NCBI GenBank assembly: GCA_022563535.1
Contig: JADFNE010000010.1
Span: 29,723 to 93,722, forward strand
Reading direction: 5' to 3'
DNA: 64,000 nucleotides
DNA from: Myxococcales bacterium
GTDB lineage: Bacteria > Myxococcota_A > UBA9160 > UBA4427
Positions 24,595-33,558 of this stretch are shown here, piece by piece. The position numbers were made by a program, and so were the translations under genes. The number at the start of each line of letters is the position of its first letter. The stretch's first letter is position 1. The notes below the pieces were generated by a model. That model ran no database searches. It saw only the letters and a program-made list of their open reading frames with translations, and had not been told where the DNA came from.

Positions 24595-27500
24595 ATGAAG
24601 TTGACGTTGCTGACATCCAAACCTCGAGCCTGGCTCGGACGGCGCCCTGGCCTGCTGCTGGTCTTGTGCGCGGCGCTTTCGCTTTCGAGCGGAGCGTCGG
24701 CGCAGACGTTGTTTGTCGATGAAGGCGGCGTCACGGATCACGCCGGACACGTCCATAAATTTGAATCTATAGACGGGATCCAAACAATCGGAACTCCATT
24801 TGATCTCGACATGACAGACTTCTCCTTTACCGACATCACCGACTCCGACTTCAACAACGCAATCTTGACGTCTGCAATACTCAACAATATATACATTCGA
24901 CTCTCAATTTTCACGGACGCCGACTTCACCGGTGCCAAGTTCCAGCGAGCCATCGTACGCGCGGGAAACTTCGACGGAGCAATTTTCACGGGTACCAATT
25001 TCAGCAATACCCAGTTCAGTTGCGTCCCTGATCCAGACGGAGATTCATCCAGCGACTTTCCGGACATCTGTCCCTCGTTTGTCGAAACTGACTTCACGAA
25101 CGCAATCTTTACCTCCACATACTTCGGTCCAGATACAGTGGGAGACCTGCTCGTCTTCTCGGGGGCCAATTTTCGAGGCGCCGTCCTCACCGGCGCCGTC
25201 TTCGCAGGCATCTCCGAACCCTGTTTGCTGTCTCCGACCCGGTGCATGCTTTGGGGCGACGACCCGACGGGGATGAACCCGCTGGTTGAGGGCCTGACGA
25301 TCCTGAGCCGCTCTGATCTGCGCGGCTCGGACATGCGCAATCTCGATTTTGAGGATGGGGATTTTTCCGACGTATTTGTCGCCGGGATCCGCTTTGAAGG
25401 CTCGAACTTTACAGACACGAAGTTCGATCTGATTGACTCCATTTGCGAGATCACCCCCGGTGACGCGGACGACATCGCTCTTTGCGCGGCTTTTGCCAGC
25501 GAGTATCCGGTCGGGATCAAGGCCGATTTCCGCAACACCACGATCACCGACTCGAGCTTTGTCCAGGCCAAACTCGGCGGCACCGACTTCACAAACGCAA
25601 GCTTCAGCAACGTCGTGCTCGATTTCGCCAACTTGGGTTGCACCACCAACGTAGGTGACATCGACAACTTCGCCGAAGACTGTGGTGATTGCGCAAACTT
25701 TTCGGGGGTGTTCGTCGACACGGGTCTGGTCGCCGGCAAACACAACATTCGTATGCGCAGTGTCACCTTCGACAACATATTGGCGTGCTCGGCACTCAGC
25801 ACGCTGGTCAATGACCTCAGCTACATGGACCTCGACAACGCCAGCTTCAGCGACGCAAACGTTGTAGCGGCCATGGTGGATTTCGTAGGGTCGAGCCTCG
25901 TCAGTGCCAACTTCAGCGGAGCGGTCATCACCGGTCTGGATTTCACCGGCGCCAACCTCACCTCCTCCAATCTATCCAATGCCAGCATGGCCGGTGTGTA
26001 CTTCAACGACGCGATTCTCGACGGCAGCAACGGCGGCGGCGGCACGTTCAGCGGTGCGACCTTCATCGGTACGTCTACGTCTCTCGTGGGCGCCATGCTG
26101 ACGTCAACTTTCTTCGACGGCGCGATATTCACCGACGCCGATCTCACGAACGCCAATTTCAGCAACGCCGATCTTTCGGGTGCGATATTCACCCGCGCCG
26201 ATCTCACGAACGTCGATTTCAGCAACGCCGATCTTTCGGGTGCAGTCTTCTCGGTTTCCGATCTTTCTGGAGTGAACTTCACCGGCGCTCAGTTCGATAG
26301 CGCCACCCAACTCAACGGCGGCGGTGGTTCTCAACTCGACGGCATCATTTTGGCTGGCGTAGATCTCACGGGCTCTACCAGCCTGTTCGAGGACACGGTT
26401 TCGTTCATCCCCGGGGCCGGTGAGACTGCGGCCGACGCACTGGGAGTGAATCTCGACTCGCAAGATCTCAGCAATTTCGACTTCACCGGAGTCACCCTGA
26501 CCAACTGGAGTTTCGACAGTGCCAACCTCACGGGGGTCGACTTCACTGGGGCCACGTTGACGGGTGCCAAATTCACCAACGTGCAGTTCGATGATTACTT
26601 CGATGGCCTCATCGGTACCAACACCACGATGTTCTCCGGAGTCGATCTCAGCGGCTCGGACCTGAGCGGCCTGGATCTCACGGGCTACGACCTGAGCGGT
26701 GCAGACCTCACCGGGGTTACGGTGACCAACACCAAGTTCGTCGATGCCGACCTGGGCAACACAACGCTCGATGGCCTCGTGAGCAGCTGCAACGGGGGCG
26801 TCGATTGCGCTGAGATCACTGGGGCAATGCTCGACTGTGCAGATATTTCGAATACGAGCTTCGCGTCCCTCGTCACCACCGACATGCTGGGTGCACCCAA
26901 CGCTGCTACCGAGCTCTTCCAATTCGTCGATCCCGACCTCAGCGGCATCAAGCTGAGAAGCGCAGATCTCCAGGACTACAATTTTTCGGACAATTCCTCG
27001 AGCATCACTTTGACCGGTGCCGACTTCGAGGGCAGCGACGTCAGCGGTGCAGACTTCACCGGCGCGACCCTCGACGGCATTCGCCTCAAGGACGCAACGA
27101 TCTGCAGGACGGTCGATTCGGTCACCACCTGCCCCACTTTCTCCGCGACAAGTCTGGTGGGCAGCACCGACTGCAACGACCAGGAGGCTGCTGATTTCAG
27201 CGGCACGGATTTCACCCAAGCCCCACTCGACTTATTCGCTGGGGGCGCGATCACCAACGCCAGCGCTGAGTGCGTGAATTTCACCAATGCGAATCTCAGC
27301 CACACGTCCGTTACCCCGACCAGCGGGTTCGATTTCAATGCTCTCACACTCTGGAATGGAGCAGTTCTCGCGGGAGCCGATCTCAGCTACCAGAACTTCT
27401 CGGGGCTTCCCAACGACTTCTTCACGAAGCTGGGCCACGCAGCCGAGAGCCGCGACGACATCTGCACCAGCGATGACGACAACGTCGCAACAATCGATCC

Positions 27501-29532
27501 GACACCCGACCTGAGGGCGACGATCTTCAGCTGCGCAAATCTCACGGGACAGCGACTGACCGGACTGGCGACGTCGGGCGCGGACCTGCGAAATGCCGTA
27601 TTTGTCCGTGCCACGATCTCGGGGGCGACGTTTAGCCTGGACGCCTCCGAACTGGAAGGTGCCAACTTCACCAACGTGAATTTTGACGACGTGGATTTGG
27701 CCGATGTCTTTCAGGGAGTGGCGACCGTCAAGCAAGCCGACGGAGTTACGGAAGTCACCGACGATGAAACTCCCCCGGTCCCATACCCGAACCTCAAAGG
27801 TGTCTCCTTTGCCCACGCGACGCTAGAGATCGTGGGAGCGACCCTCGACCTTCACCATGTAGACATGACCGGCGCGGATCTCGTGGGTGCGAACCTCAAT
27901 GGGGCCGACCTGACGGATGCGATCCTCGATGAAATCCCTGATAGCAACGGAGAGGGCATCGGAGTTCTGTGCGGAACGGTTGCCGCTTCGCAAGATTCTT
28001 GTGCGCCACTCGAACAGACGACGGTGTCGTGTCTCACCCTCGTGGGAGCGAAGCTGGCTGGGGCAAGCTTCCAAAACATCGACTTCACCGACCTGTTCGA
28101 TGACACCTCAGCAGGCGCCACCCCACAAGACTTCTTTCAGACGATCGACGGACCCGACCTCACCCGCACAGATTTCAGCGGTGCCAACATCACGGGCATG
28201 AATATGAACGGCATCGATTTTACGGACGCGGAGTTGTTCTCCGTCGAGCCGTTCTGTGACACCGTAGGCTGTGTGACCTTTGAAGGCGCGACATTCGGAA
28301 GCAGCAACCCCGAGATCCTGATCAACTTCTCGGGACGCGACTTCATGACCGCCAACATCGCCGGCGCCACGTTCAAGAACGTAAGCCTTGCGAGCACCGA
28401 CTTTACCGAAGTGGTCGATCTGTGTATTCCCATGGGCGCATGCCTCAGCATCACCGGAACGAACTCGAGCCTGTCGAACGCGGATCTGAGTGGTCTCGAC
28501 CTCACTGTCGTCAGTTTTGGCACCGGTGCGGATAAAGTCATCGATTTTAGCGCCGCGCTCTTCATCAACTCCAATCTTTCAAATTTCGACTTCAGCGATC
28601 GAGACTTCTCCGGGGTGGATTTTACAGCGACTGATCTATCCGGTGTGATCTTCGAGAACGCTAGCTTGGTGTCTGCCAGAGCCGGCTGTCGCATCTTTGA
28701 TGGCGTCGAGATCTGTACCAATTTCGAGGGTGCCAACCTGTGCGGCGTCGATGCACGAAGTGCATTGTTCGAAGGAAACTTCGCAAACGTAGACACCTCT
28801 GCCACAATGACATGCACAACCTCTGCGAACTTCAGTGGCGCCCGATTCATCAACATCGACTTCGACAGCACTACGAACTTCGCCGGCGCCAATCTCGACA
28901 ACGCCATCTTCGATCCCACGGTAACCTTCTGCGCCACGCTCATGGACTGCCTGGACATCACCGGGGCAAGCCTGGTCGGCGCCACCCTGTCGGGCTTCGA
29001 CTTCAACAGCGTGCCCGATGACTTCTTTACCACCGCTGCGAACAACGACCTGCGGCAGATCGACTTTTCCGCTTCGAATCTATCGAGCAAGGATTTCTCA
29101 GCCGCGGATCTGGCTTTCGCGGACCTGAGCGAAACAGATCTGAGCGGCGCGAACTTTTCGAACGCAAACTTCAACAAGACCCAGTTCGCGCTGGGCGCCG
29201 TCACCGACGGGACAACGTGCACGCTCGCCACGGGAGGCATCCCGACCGACCTGCGCGGTGCGGATATCTGCGATGCCGACCTCAGCCGCGCGTTGAATTT
29301 TCAGCGAGGTTGCATTCTGGTCGACGCAACCACGTCCTACAATTCCGGTACTGAGTTCCCACCGGGCTTCGACCTTTTGGTGGAACTCGGTCCCCGTGGC
29401 GGGTGTTCGGACCCCCCCGGCGGAGTCATAATCCCCGAACCGAGCCACGTCCTGCTCCAGGGCACAGCCCTCGTCCTTCTCGGTTTGCTCGCCCAGCGCC
29501 GAAGAGTCCTTCGCGGACGACGGACCCATTAG
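24595..29532 (+). CDS. Giant exported pentapeptide-repeat protein with PEP-CTERM sorting tail
   Basis: 1645 residues from the ATG at 24595. A signal peptide ends GASA-QT near residue 37. Nearly all the rest is pentapeptide repeats of the type A(D/N)LSG, ANFTG, DFTGA, which fold into a four-sided right-handed beta-helix. The repeats are interrupted by about ten short loops bounded by cysteine pairs, for example CNGGVDC, CDTVGC, CIPMGAC and CATLMDC. Residues 510-549 come from a 60-bp DNA duplication. The tail has PEP at 1614-1616, a hydrophobic helix and an Arg-rich end (RRRVLRGRR), a PEP-CTERM signal for exosortase. Its role is unknown. Surface structure or adhesion is inferred from its secretion signals and its place 8 bp after the TpsA gene. 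A GTG/TTG start a few codons upstream is possible. Confidence 0.9.
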   Translation: MKLTLLTSKPRAWLGRRPGLLLVLCAALSLSSGASAQTLFVDEGGVTDHAGHVHKFESIDGIQTIGTPFDLDMTDFSFTDITDSDFNNAILTSAILNNIYIRLSIFTDADFTGAKFQRAIVRAGNFDGAIFTGTNFSNTQFSCVPDPDGDSSSDFPDICPSFVETDFTNAIFTSTYFGPDTVGDLLVFSGANFRGAVLTGAVFAGISEPCLLSPTRCMLWGDDPTGMNPLVEGLTILSRSDLRGSDMRNLDFEDGDFSDVFVAGIRFEGSNFTDTKFDLIDSICEITPGDADDIALCAAFASEYPVGIKADFRNTTITDSSFVQAKLGGTDFTNASFSNVVLDFANLGCTTNVGDIDNFAEDCGDCANFSGVFVDTGLVAGKHNIRMRSVTFDNILACSALSTLVNDLSYMDLDNASFSDANVVAAMVDFVGSSLVSANFSGAVITGLDFTGANLTSSNLSNASMAGVYFNDAILDGSNGGGGTFSGATFIGTSTSLVGAMLTSTFFDGAIFTDADLTNANFSNADLSGAIFTRADLTNVDFSNADLSGAVFSVSDLSGVNFTGAQFDSATQLNGGGGSQLDGIILAGVDLTGSTSLFEDTVSFIPGAGETAADALGVNLDSQDLSNFDFTGVTLTNWSFDSANLTGVDFTGATLTGAKFTNVQFDDYFDGLIGTNTTMFSGVDLSGSDLSGLDLTGYDLSGADLTGVTVTNTKFVDADLGNTTLDGLVSSCNGGVDCAEITGAMLDCADISNTSFASLVTTDMLGAPNAATELFQFVDPDLSGIKLRSADLQDYNFSDNSSSITLTGADFEGSDVSGADFTGATLDGIRLKDATICRTVDSVTTCPTFSATSLVGSTDCNDQEAADFSGTDFTQAPLDLFAGGAITNASAECVNFTNANLSHTSVTPTSGFDFNALTLWNGAVLAGADLSYQNFSGLPNDFFTKLGHAAESRDDICTSDDDNVATIDPTPDLRATIFSCANLTGQRLTGLATSGADLRNAVFVRATISGATFSLDASELEGANFTNVNFDDVDLADVFQGVATVKQADGVTEVTDDETPPVPYPNLKGVSFAHATLEIVGATLDLHHVDMTGADLVGANLNGADLTDAILDEIPDSNGEGIGVLCGTVAASQDSCAPLEQTTVSCLTLVGAKLAGASFQNIDFTDLFDDTSAGATPQDFFQTIDGPDLTRTDFSGANITGMNMNGIDFTDAELFSVEPFCDTVGCVTFEGATFGSSNPEILINFSGRDFMTANIAGATFKNVSLASTDFTEVVDLCIPMGACLSITGTNSSLSNADLSGLDLTVVSFGTGADKVIDFSAALFINSNLSNFDFSDRDFSGVDFTATDLSGVIFENASLVSARAGCRIFDGVEICTNFEGANLCGVDARSALFEGNFANVDTSATMTCTTSANFSGARFINIDFDSTTNFAGANLDNAIFDPTVTFCATLMDCLDITGASLVGATLSGFDFNSVPDDFFTTAANNDLRQIDFSASNLSSKDFSAADLAFADLSETDLSGANFSNANFNKTQFALGAVTDGTTCTLATGGIPTDLRGADICDADLSRALNFQRGCILVDATTSYNSGTEFPPGFDLLVELGPRGGCSDPPGGVIIPEPSHVLLQGTALVLLGLLAQRRRVLRGRRTH
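26122..26241 (+). repeat. 60-bp tandem duplication encoding one 20-residue beta-helix coil
   Basis: 26122-26181 and 26182-26241 are identical at 56 of 60 bases. Each copy encodes exactly four pentapeptides (AIFT.ADLTN..FSNADLSG). This equals one full turn of the predicted pentapeptide beta-helix, which suggests the protein grows by whole-coil duplication. Confidence 0.85.
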
Positions 29533-29553
29533 GAAGCTGGTCTACACCAAGAG

Positions 29554-30180
29554 CTACACCGCCGCAGAATACGGCGGTGCTGGGTCGTACTCCATCATGC
29601 GTTGGGTGTTGCGCGCGTGCTCGGGGCTGAACATCTGTCCCACCACCCAGAGCGACATGTCGATCCCGGCCGAGACTCCCGCCGAGGTGACCAGCCGACC
29701 ATCGCGCACGTAGCGGATGCGTTCGAGTACTTCGCTGTCGACGGCGTGCTTGCGCAGTTCTTCGATACAACCCCAGTGGGTCGTAATTTGGCAACCCTTG
29801 GTGAGGCCAGCCTTGGTCAAGATCATCGAACCCGTGCATACGCTGGTCACCCAGCTGCAGGCCGGAGCAATCTCTTGCAGCCAGGCAAGCAGCGTTGGAT
29901 TTTCCATTTCGCTGCGACTGCCCGCCCCACCCGGAACCACAACGACGTCGAGTGCGGGCGCGTCCTCAAAGGAATGGTCGGGAAGCACCCGCAGCCCCTT
30001 GGAACAGCGCACGGGATCCTTGCTTTGCGCGATGGTGACCACCTGCATTTGATCCTGGCCAAGCGCGGCCATGCTGAACACCTCGTAGGGCCCCGCCCAA
30101 TCCAGTTCTTCGGCGTCGGGATAGAGAACGATGCCCACTACGATGGTCTTGCTGCTCTCGCTCGTCGTCGAATCGGTCAT
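29554..30180 (-). CDS. DJ-1/PfpI family protein, isonitrile hydratase-like
   Basis: 208 residues of the class I glutamine-amidotransferase-like (DJ-1/PfpI) fold. Seen in order are IVLYPDAEELDWAGPYEVFS, VVVPGGAGSR, the nucleophile-elbow cysteine in VTSVCTGSMIL, and TTHWGCIEEL. Together these resemble isonitrile hydratase and related GlxA-associated enzymes. The substrate is not known. Its start overlaps the stop of the GlxA-type regulator gene by 4 bp, so the two are co-translated. It resembles the sensor domain of that regulator. It ends 21 bases from the convergent pentapeptide gene. Confidence 0.85.
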   Translation of the reverse strand: MTDSTTSESSKTIVVGIVLYPDAEELDWAGPYEVFSMAALGQDQMQVVTIAQSKDPVRCSKGLRVLPDHSFEDAPALDVVVVPGGAGSRSEMENPTLLAWLQEIAPACSWVTSVCTGSMILTKAGLTKGCQITTHWGCIEELRKHAVDSEVLERIRYVRDGRLVTSAGVSAGIDMSLWVVGQMFSPEHARNTQRMMEYDPAPPYSAAV

Positions 30181-31259
30181 GCTGTCTTCTCCTTCTGGTC
30201 GGTCTGGCCCGTGGCATTGCTCCGGAAACGGTCGCGGTACTCCGTGGGTGCCACGTGCAAGTTGCGCAGAAATGCTCGGCGCATGGTTTCGCTGCTGCCG
30301 AAACCACAGGCTTCGGCAATGACCTCGACGCCGCCGCGAGTTTCTTCGAGTCGCGTGCGTGCGGCTTCCACCCGGGTCGTTTCGACGAAGCGAGCCGGAG
30401 TGCTCCCGACTTCGGCGCTGAAGACTCGTGCAAAGTTGCGCGGGCTCATTGCACTGCGCGCAGCGAGGTTTTCGACACTGAGATCGGCGTTCGGATGCTC
30501 GACGATATAGCTCTGGACTTCGCGCAAACTGTCTCGCTCCGCCAACTGGGCCGAAAGCTGCGCGCTGAACTGAGATTGGCCTCCCGGACGCTTCAAGAAC
30601 ATCACCAGGGTGCGCGCCACTTGGAGCGCCGTCTGGCGCCCAAAGTCTTCTTCGACCAGCGCGAGGGCGAGGTCCATGCCCGCGGTGACACCGGCCGACG
30701 TATAGACGTTGCCATCCTTGATGAAGATGGGCTCGGGATCGACGCGCAGGCCCGGGTAGAACTTCTCCAGGAGATCACAGGATGCCCAATGCGTCGTGAC
30801 ACGCCGCCCCTCGAGCAGCCCGGCCCGGGCGAGCAAGAAGGTTCCCGAGCAAACCGAAGCAACCCTGCGCGCCCGGGGCGCCAACGCTTGAATCCAGGCG
30901 ATGTGAGCCGGGTTCTGAACAGCGCGCTCGGTTCCCGTCCCCCCCGGCACCATCAGGGTGTCGATGGCAGCTTCATCGTTACACACGTCGTCGAGACTTC
31001 TGCGCGCCACCAACTCGAGTCCGGAAGACATACGCACGGGGCCGGAAGCCAGGGCTGCGAGTTCGATCGAGTATGCGGGACCGGAGATCTCTCCGGTCTC
31101 TGCCTCGCCCACGCTCGCTGCGGTAGAGAAGACTTCCAGCGGACCGGTGATGTCGAGGATCTGCGCGTCGTCATAGGCCAGCATGACGATGCGCCTGGGG
31201 CGCTTCGGATGCCCGTCGCTCGCGTCTCGCTTGAAACTGTCGTCAGGCCAAAAACCCAT
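30177..31259 (-). CDS. GlxA-type transcriptional regulator (DJ-1/PfpI sensor domain plus AraC HTH)
   Basis: 360 residues from the ATG at 31259. Residues ~23-210 are a DJ-1/PfpI-like domain (IVMLAYDDAQILDITGPLEVFS, MVPGGTGTERAV, VASVCSGTFLLARAGL, TTHWASCDLL). Residues ~240-345 are an AraC-family DNA-binding domain with two helix-turn-helix motifs (LAARSAMSPRNFARVFSAEV and IAEACGFGSSETMRRAFLR). GlxA-type proteins control small catabolic operons, and here the target is probably its own gene plus the overlapping PfpI enzyme. An upstream in-frame start would add 49 poorly structured residues and was not used. Confidence 0.88.
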   Translation of the reverse strand: MGFWPDDSFKRDASDGHPKRPRRIVMLAYDDAQILDITGPLEVFSTAASVGEAETGEISGPAYSIELAALASGPVRMSSGLELVARRSLDDVCNDEAAIDTLMVPGGTGTERAVQNPAHIAWIQALAPRARRVASVCSGTFLLARAGLLEGRRVTTHWASCDLLEKFYPGLRVDPEPIFIKDGNVYTSAGVTAGMDLALALVEEDFGRQTALQVARTLVMFLKRPGGQSQFSAQLSAQLAERDSLREVQSYIVEHPNADLSVENLAARSAMSPRNFARVFSAEVGSTPARFVETTRVEAARTRLEETRGGVEVIAEACGFGSSETMRRAFLRNLHVAPTEYRDRFRSNATGQTDQKEKTA

Positions 31260-31418
31260 GGCCCGACACTGCCAGCCGGATGGCCTGTCAGCAATGACCA
31301 ATAGCCCTCTTTTTCTGCCAGTTGTCGAAAAGCCCGAAATTCCTGGGTAAATCAGGCTGAATGGGGCGGATGTTGCGCCGACAGGGCGGCGTTGCACCGC
31401 CAACACGGTGTCGCTCCG

Positions 31419-31967
31419 CTAGGGCTTTGGAGTTACCGGAGCCACACCGAGGATTTGCCATCCCTCGCCCAGGCTGCCGAGCGCTCGAGCGCATGCCTCC
31501 TGGTCGTCGACCGCGCGGATCTCCAGGCTTCGGGTCCGGGGTGTCCCGGCGAGCGCTGCGCGCACGCAAAACGTCGCTGGCGTCGGCTCGCACGCCCCAC
31601 CCTCTTCGGCAGTGGCCTGCGCGTTCGCCGCCTGATGTGCCATCGCGGGCACCAAATCCCGCATCAGGCGATCGTAACCCTCACACGCTCCCTCGATCTC
31701 GAGCCCAAACCCTCCGTCCCCCATCACCTGGGCTGAGCGGTGCACCTTGCGCTTCCACACCACCCGGGCGGCGACGTCGGTGGAACGCGGCCCACTGCCA
31801 GGTGAGAGATGCAGCACGATCTTTGACCCCACCCGCGGTGTCACCCGCGAACTCAAGAACAAGCCGCTCTGAGAGACGTTCAGCACCATCCCGAGGTGGT
31901 GCCCCTGGTCGTCTTCGAATTCGCACGGGATGCGCTTCTTGTAGCGAGGATGATGTTGGGTCTGCAC
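31419..31967 (-). CDS. PilZ domain protein
   Basis: The start is a GTG at 31967 with AGGAG six bases before it. A further upstream GTG lacks such a site. The 182-residue product begins with a PilZ domain: RYKKRIPCEF supplies the RxxxR c-di-GMP arginines and LNVSQSGLFLSS the (D/N)xSxxG motif, followed by barrel strands up to ~110. A linker and a C-terminal segment of unknown role (SLEIRAVDDQEACARALGSLG) complete it. It is probably a cytoplasmic c-di-GMP effector. A second PilZ protein and an EAL phosphodiesterase occur at 43.6-46.2 kb. Confidence 0.85.
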   Translation of the reverse strand: MQTQHHPRYKKRIPCEFEDDQGHHLGMVLNVSQSGLFLSSRVTPRVGSKIVLHLSPGSGPRSTDVAARVVWKRKVHRSAQVMGDGGFGLEIEGACEGYDRLMRDLVPAMAHQAANAQATAEEGGACEPTPATFCVRAALAGTPRTRSLEIRAVDDQEACARALGSLGEGWQILGVAPVTPKP

Positions 31968-32021
31968 GGCGATCTCCTGTCGGAGGAGGGAAACCACGGA
32001 AACTGGCGGCTTCGAGAACAC

Positions 32022-32231
32022 ATCGTCCGCGCGGTGGCCGGCCTTGAACGTCCAGCTCTCATGAGCCTCCGTCGTGCCGCCAGAGCGCTAAAGCGGCTCT
32101 GAGCCCAGTCGCGCGCGGCACTGGGTTTGTGGCGCCGTTCATATTGCCAAGCCAGTGTGCATGGGCGATCGTTGACCTCGATCAAGAGCTAGAGGGTGCC
32201 CTGCGAAGATTTGCGCGTTGAAATTTTTGCA
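32022..32231 (+). other. Intergenic region upstream of the cobalamin riboswitch
   Basis: About 210 bases with no gene. It should hold the promoter of the B12 operon. TTGACC at 32172-32177 could be a -35 element, but I find no good -10 at the right distance, so no promoter is called. Confidence 0.3.
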
Positions 32232-32453
32232 GGCGGTTCCCCGGTGCTTCGCGAATCACTGCGATGTTGCACCGGGAAACTGCGGGAAGCCGGTGCAAGT
32301 CCGGCGCGAGCCCGTCGCTGTAACTGGGGACGATGAGCGGATCTGTGCCACTGGTCCTGTTTGCATTGCGCGCTTAACGCAAATGGCAAATGAATGAAAG
32401 ACGACTGGGAAGGCCCGCATCATCGAGTGATCCAGAAGCCAGAAGACCGGCCC
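32232..32453 (+). ncRNA. Cobalamin riboswitch (B12 element)
   Basis: Conserved blocks appear in the right order: GGTGC...GCACC (outer stem), GGGAA, then GGAAGCCGGTGCAAGTCCGG, CCCGTCGCTGTAACTGG (the B12-box core), GTGCCACTGG, CTGGGAAGGC and finally GCCAGAAGACCGGCC. Adenosyl- or other cobalamin binding normally lowers expression of downstream uptake genes in this family. It lies on the strand of the PEP-CTERM/BtuB-like/propeller operon, 237 bases before its first start. That gives direct regulatory evidence that the operon concerns cobalamin. Confidence 0.93.
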
Positions 32454-32611
32454 TCTATGCGGGATGCCACGGTGAAACGTGGTAAGTGCTTTACGACTCT
32501 TCGGAGCAGGAGTGTAGAGCGAGGTACCGGTCCGACATTTTGTCTACCGACCCGGCGCTTCGCCTGAACCCTGTCCATCAGTCCTGCACTTCGCCGCAGC
32601 GCTTGCGATCC

Positions 32612-32637
32612 GGCAACGCCGTCGTTTCGACGTTGCC
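32612..32637 (+). promoter_or_regulatory. Leader hairpin between riboswitch and first gene
   Basis: GGCAACG and CGTTGCC form a perfect 7-bp stem around a 12-base loop. A competing inner stem CGTCG-TTT-CGACG is also possible. There is no U-tract, so it is not a simple intrinsic terminator. It may be part of the riboswitch expression platform or a Rho-linked structure. Confidence 0.35.
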
Positions 32638-32690
32638 GTCGAGGCAACCCTGCGTCCGGGACGACGCACGATGGGAAGGGAACCGGAACC

Positions 32691-33551
32691 ATGCGATCCA
32701 TGAAAGAACGAAGACGGCCCGCACGGGCCGCCGCGGCGCTCGTGTGCGCGATCCTCGCCGTGAATTCAATCAGCAAAGTTGCGAGTGCCGCGAACTGCAC
32801 CGCGCCCGGATGCACCATCGCGGAGATCAATGCCTGGGCGACTGAGGTCGTCGAGTTGATCCGCGGTGCCATCAACATCGATGTACCCGAAGCCGGGAAC
32901 GTCACCTATGGCGATCCCGCAGACATCCTCGGCATCGCGTCGGGCGTCCCGACCGAAGCCGTATCCCTGGGCGATGCGGGGTCGGTCACCGTGAAGTTCG
33001 CCGATCCGATCTACGACGGCCCCGACTTCGATTTTGCGGTCTTCGAGAATGGCATCAGTTCTGGTGACCCCGCTCTGATCTTCATGGAACTCGGCTTCGT
33101 GGAAGTCTCGAGCGACGGCATCAACTTCGCTCGCTTTGGCGCCCTCACCTCGCGCACGACCGCAGTGGCCAGCTTTGAAGAGACCGACCCCGACGACTAC
33201 GACAACCTCGGGGGCAATCGTCTTGCGGGCACCGGCACGGAATTCGATCTGTTCGAGCTCAGCAATCACCCCCTGGTGATCAGCGGCGACGTGGATCTCA
33301 ATGCGATCCTGTACGTGCGCATCGAGGATGTCGTGGGCAACGGTTCCCGGAGCGATTTCATGGGCAATCCGATCTACGACCCTTTTCCCACTCCGTTCAT
33401 CACGGGAGGCTTCGACATCGACGCAGTCGGTGCGATCAACGTACCCGAACCCGGGACCGAGACCGGTTTGATCGCGGGAGCCCTCGGGCTCGCATGGCTC
33501 TCGCGCAGACGCGAACGCGGAAGCGTTTCAAGTCAACGACGACCGAGATAG
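32691..33551 (+). CDS. PEP-CTERM surface protein under cobalamin riboswitch control
   Basis: 286 residues with an N-terminal basic signal peptide (hydrophobic ~13-33, ending VASAA). The body is an acidic beta-type domain: GDPADILGIASG, SLGDAGSVTVKFADPIYDGPDFDFAVFENG, then FVEVSSDGINFARFG. Its end is a PEP-CTERM signal, with VPEPGTETG near residue 252, a hydrophobic helix and an RRRERG cluster. It should be exported and anchored or released by exosortase. As the first gene after the B12 riboswitch and 7 bp before the TonB receptor, it is a candidate surface cobalamin-binding or receptor-assembly protein. That function is inferred only from position. GGGAAGGG lies about 10 bases before the ATG. 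Confidence 0.85.
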   Translation: MRSMKERRRPARAAAALVCAILAVNSISKVASAANCTAPGCTIAEINAWATEVVELIRGAINIDVPEAGNVTYGDPADILGIASGVPTEAVSLGDAGSVTVKFADPIYDGPDFDFAVFENGISSGDPALIFMELGFVEVSSDGINFARFGALTSRTTAVASFEETDPDDYDNLGGNRLAGTGTEFDLFELSNHPLVISGDVDLNAILYVRIEDVVGNGSRSDFMGNPIYDPFPTPFITGGFDIDAVGAINVPEPGTETGLIAGALGLAWLSRRRERGSVSSQRRPR

Positions 33552-33558
33552 ACCGGCG

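Noticed and set aside
29557..29579. Stem CACCGCCG / CGGCGGTG with a 7-base loop near the convergent 3' ends
   Set aside because: It overlaps the C-terminal codons of the PfpI gene and has no T-tract on either side. It is possible but not supported as a terminator.
32691..33551. Idea that the PEP-CTERM protein is a known B12-binding family
   Set aside because: Only the sorting signals and position support this. I could not recognise a named B12-binding domain.
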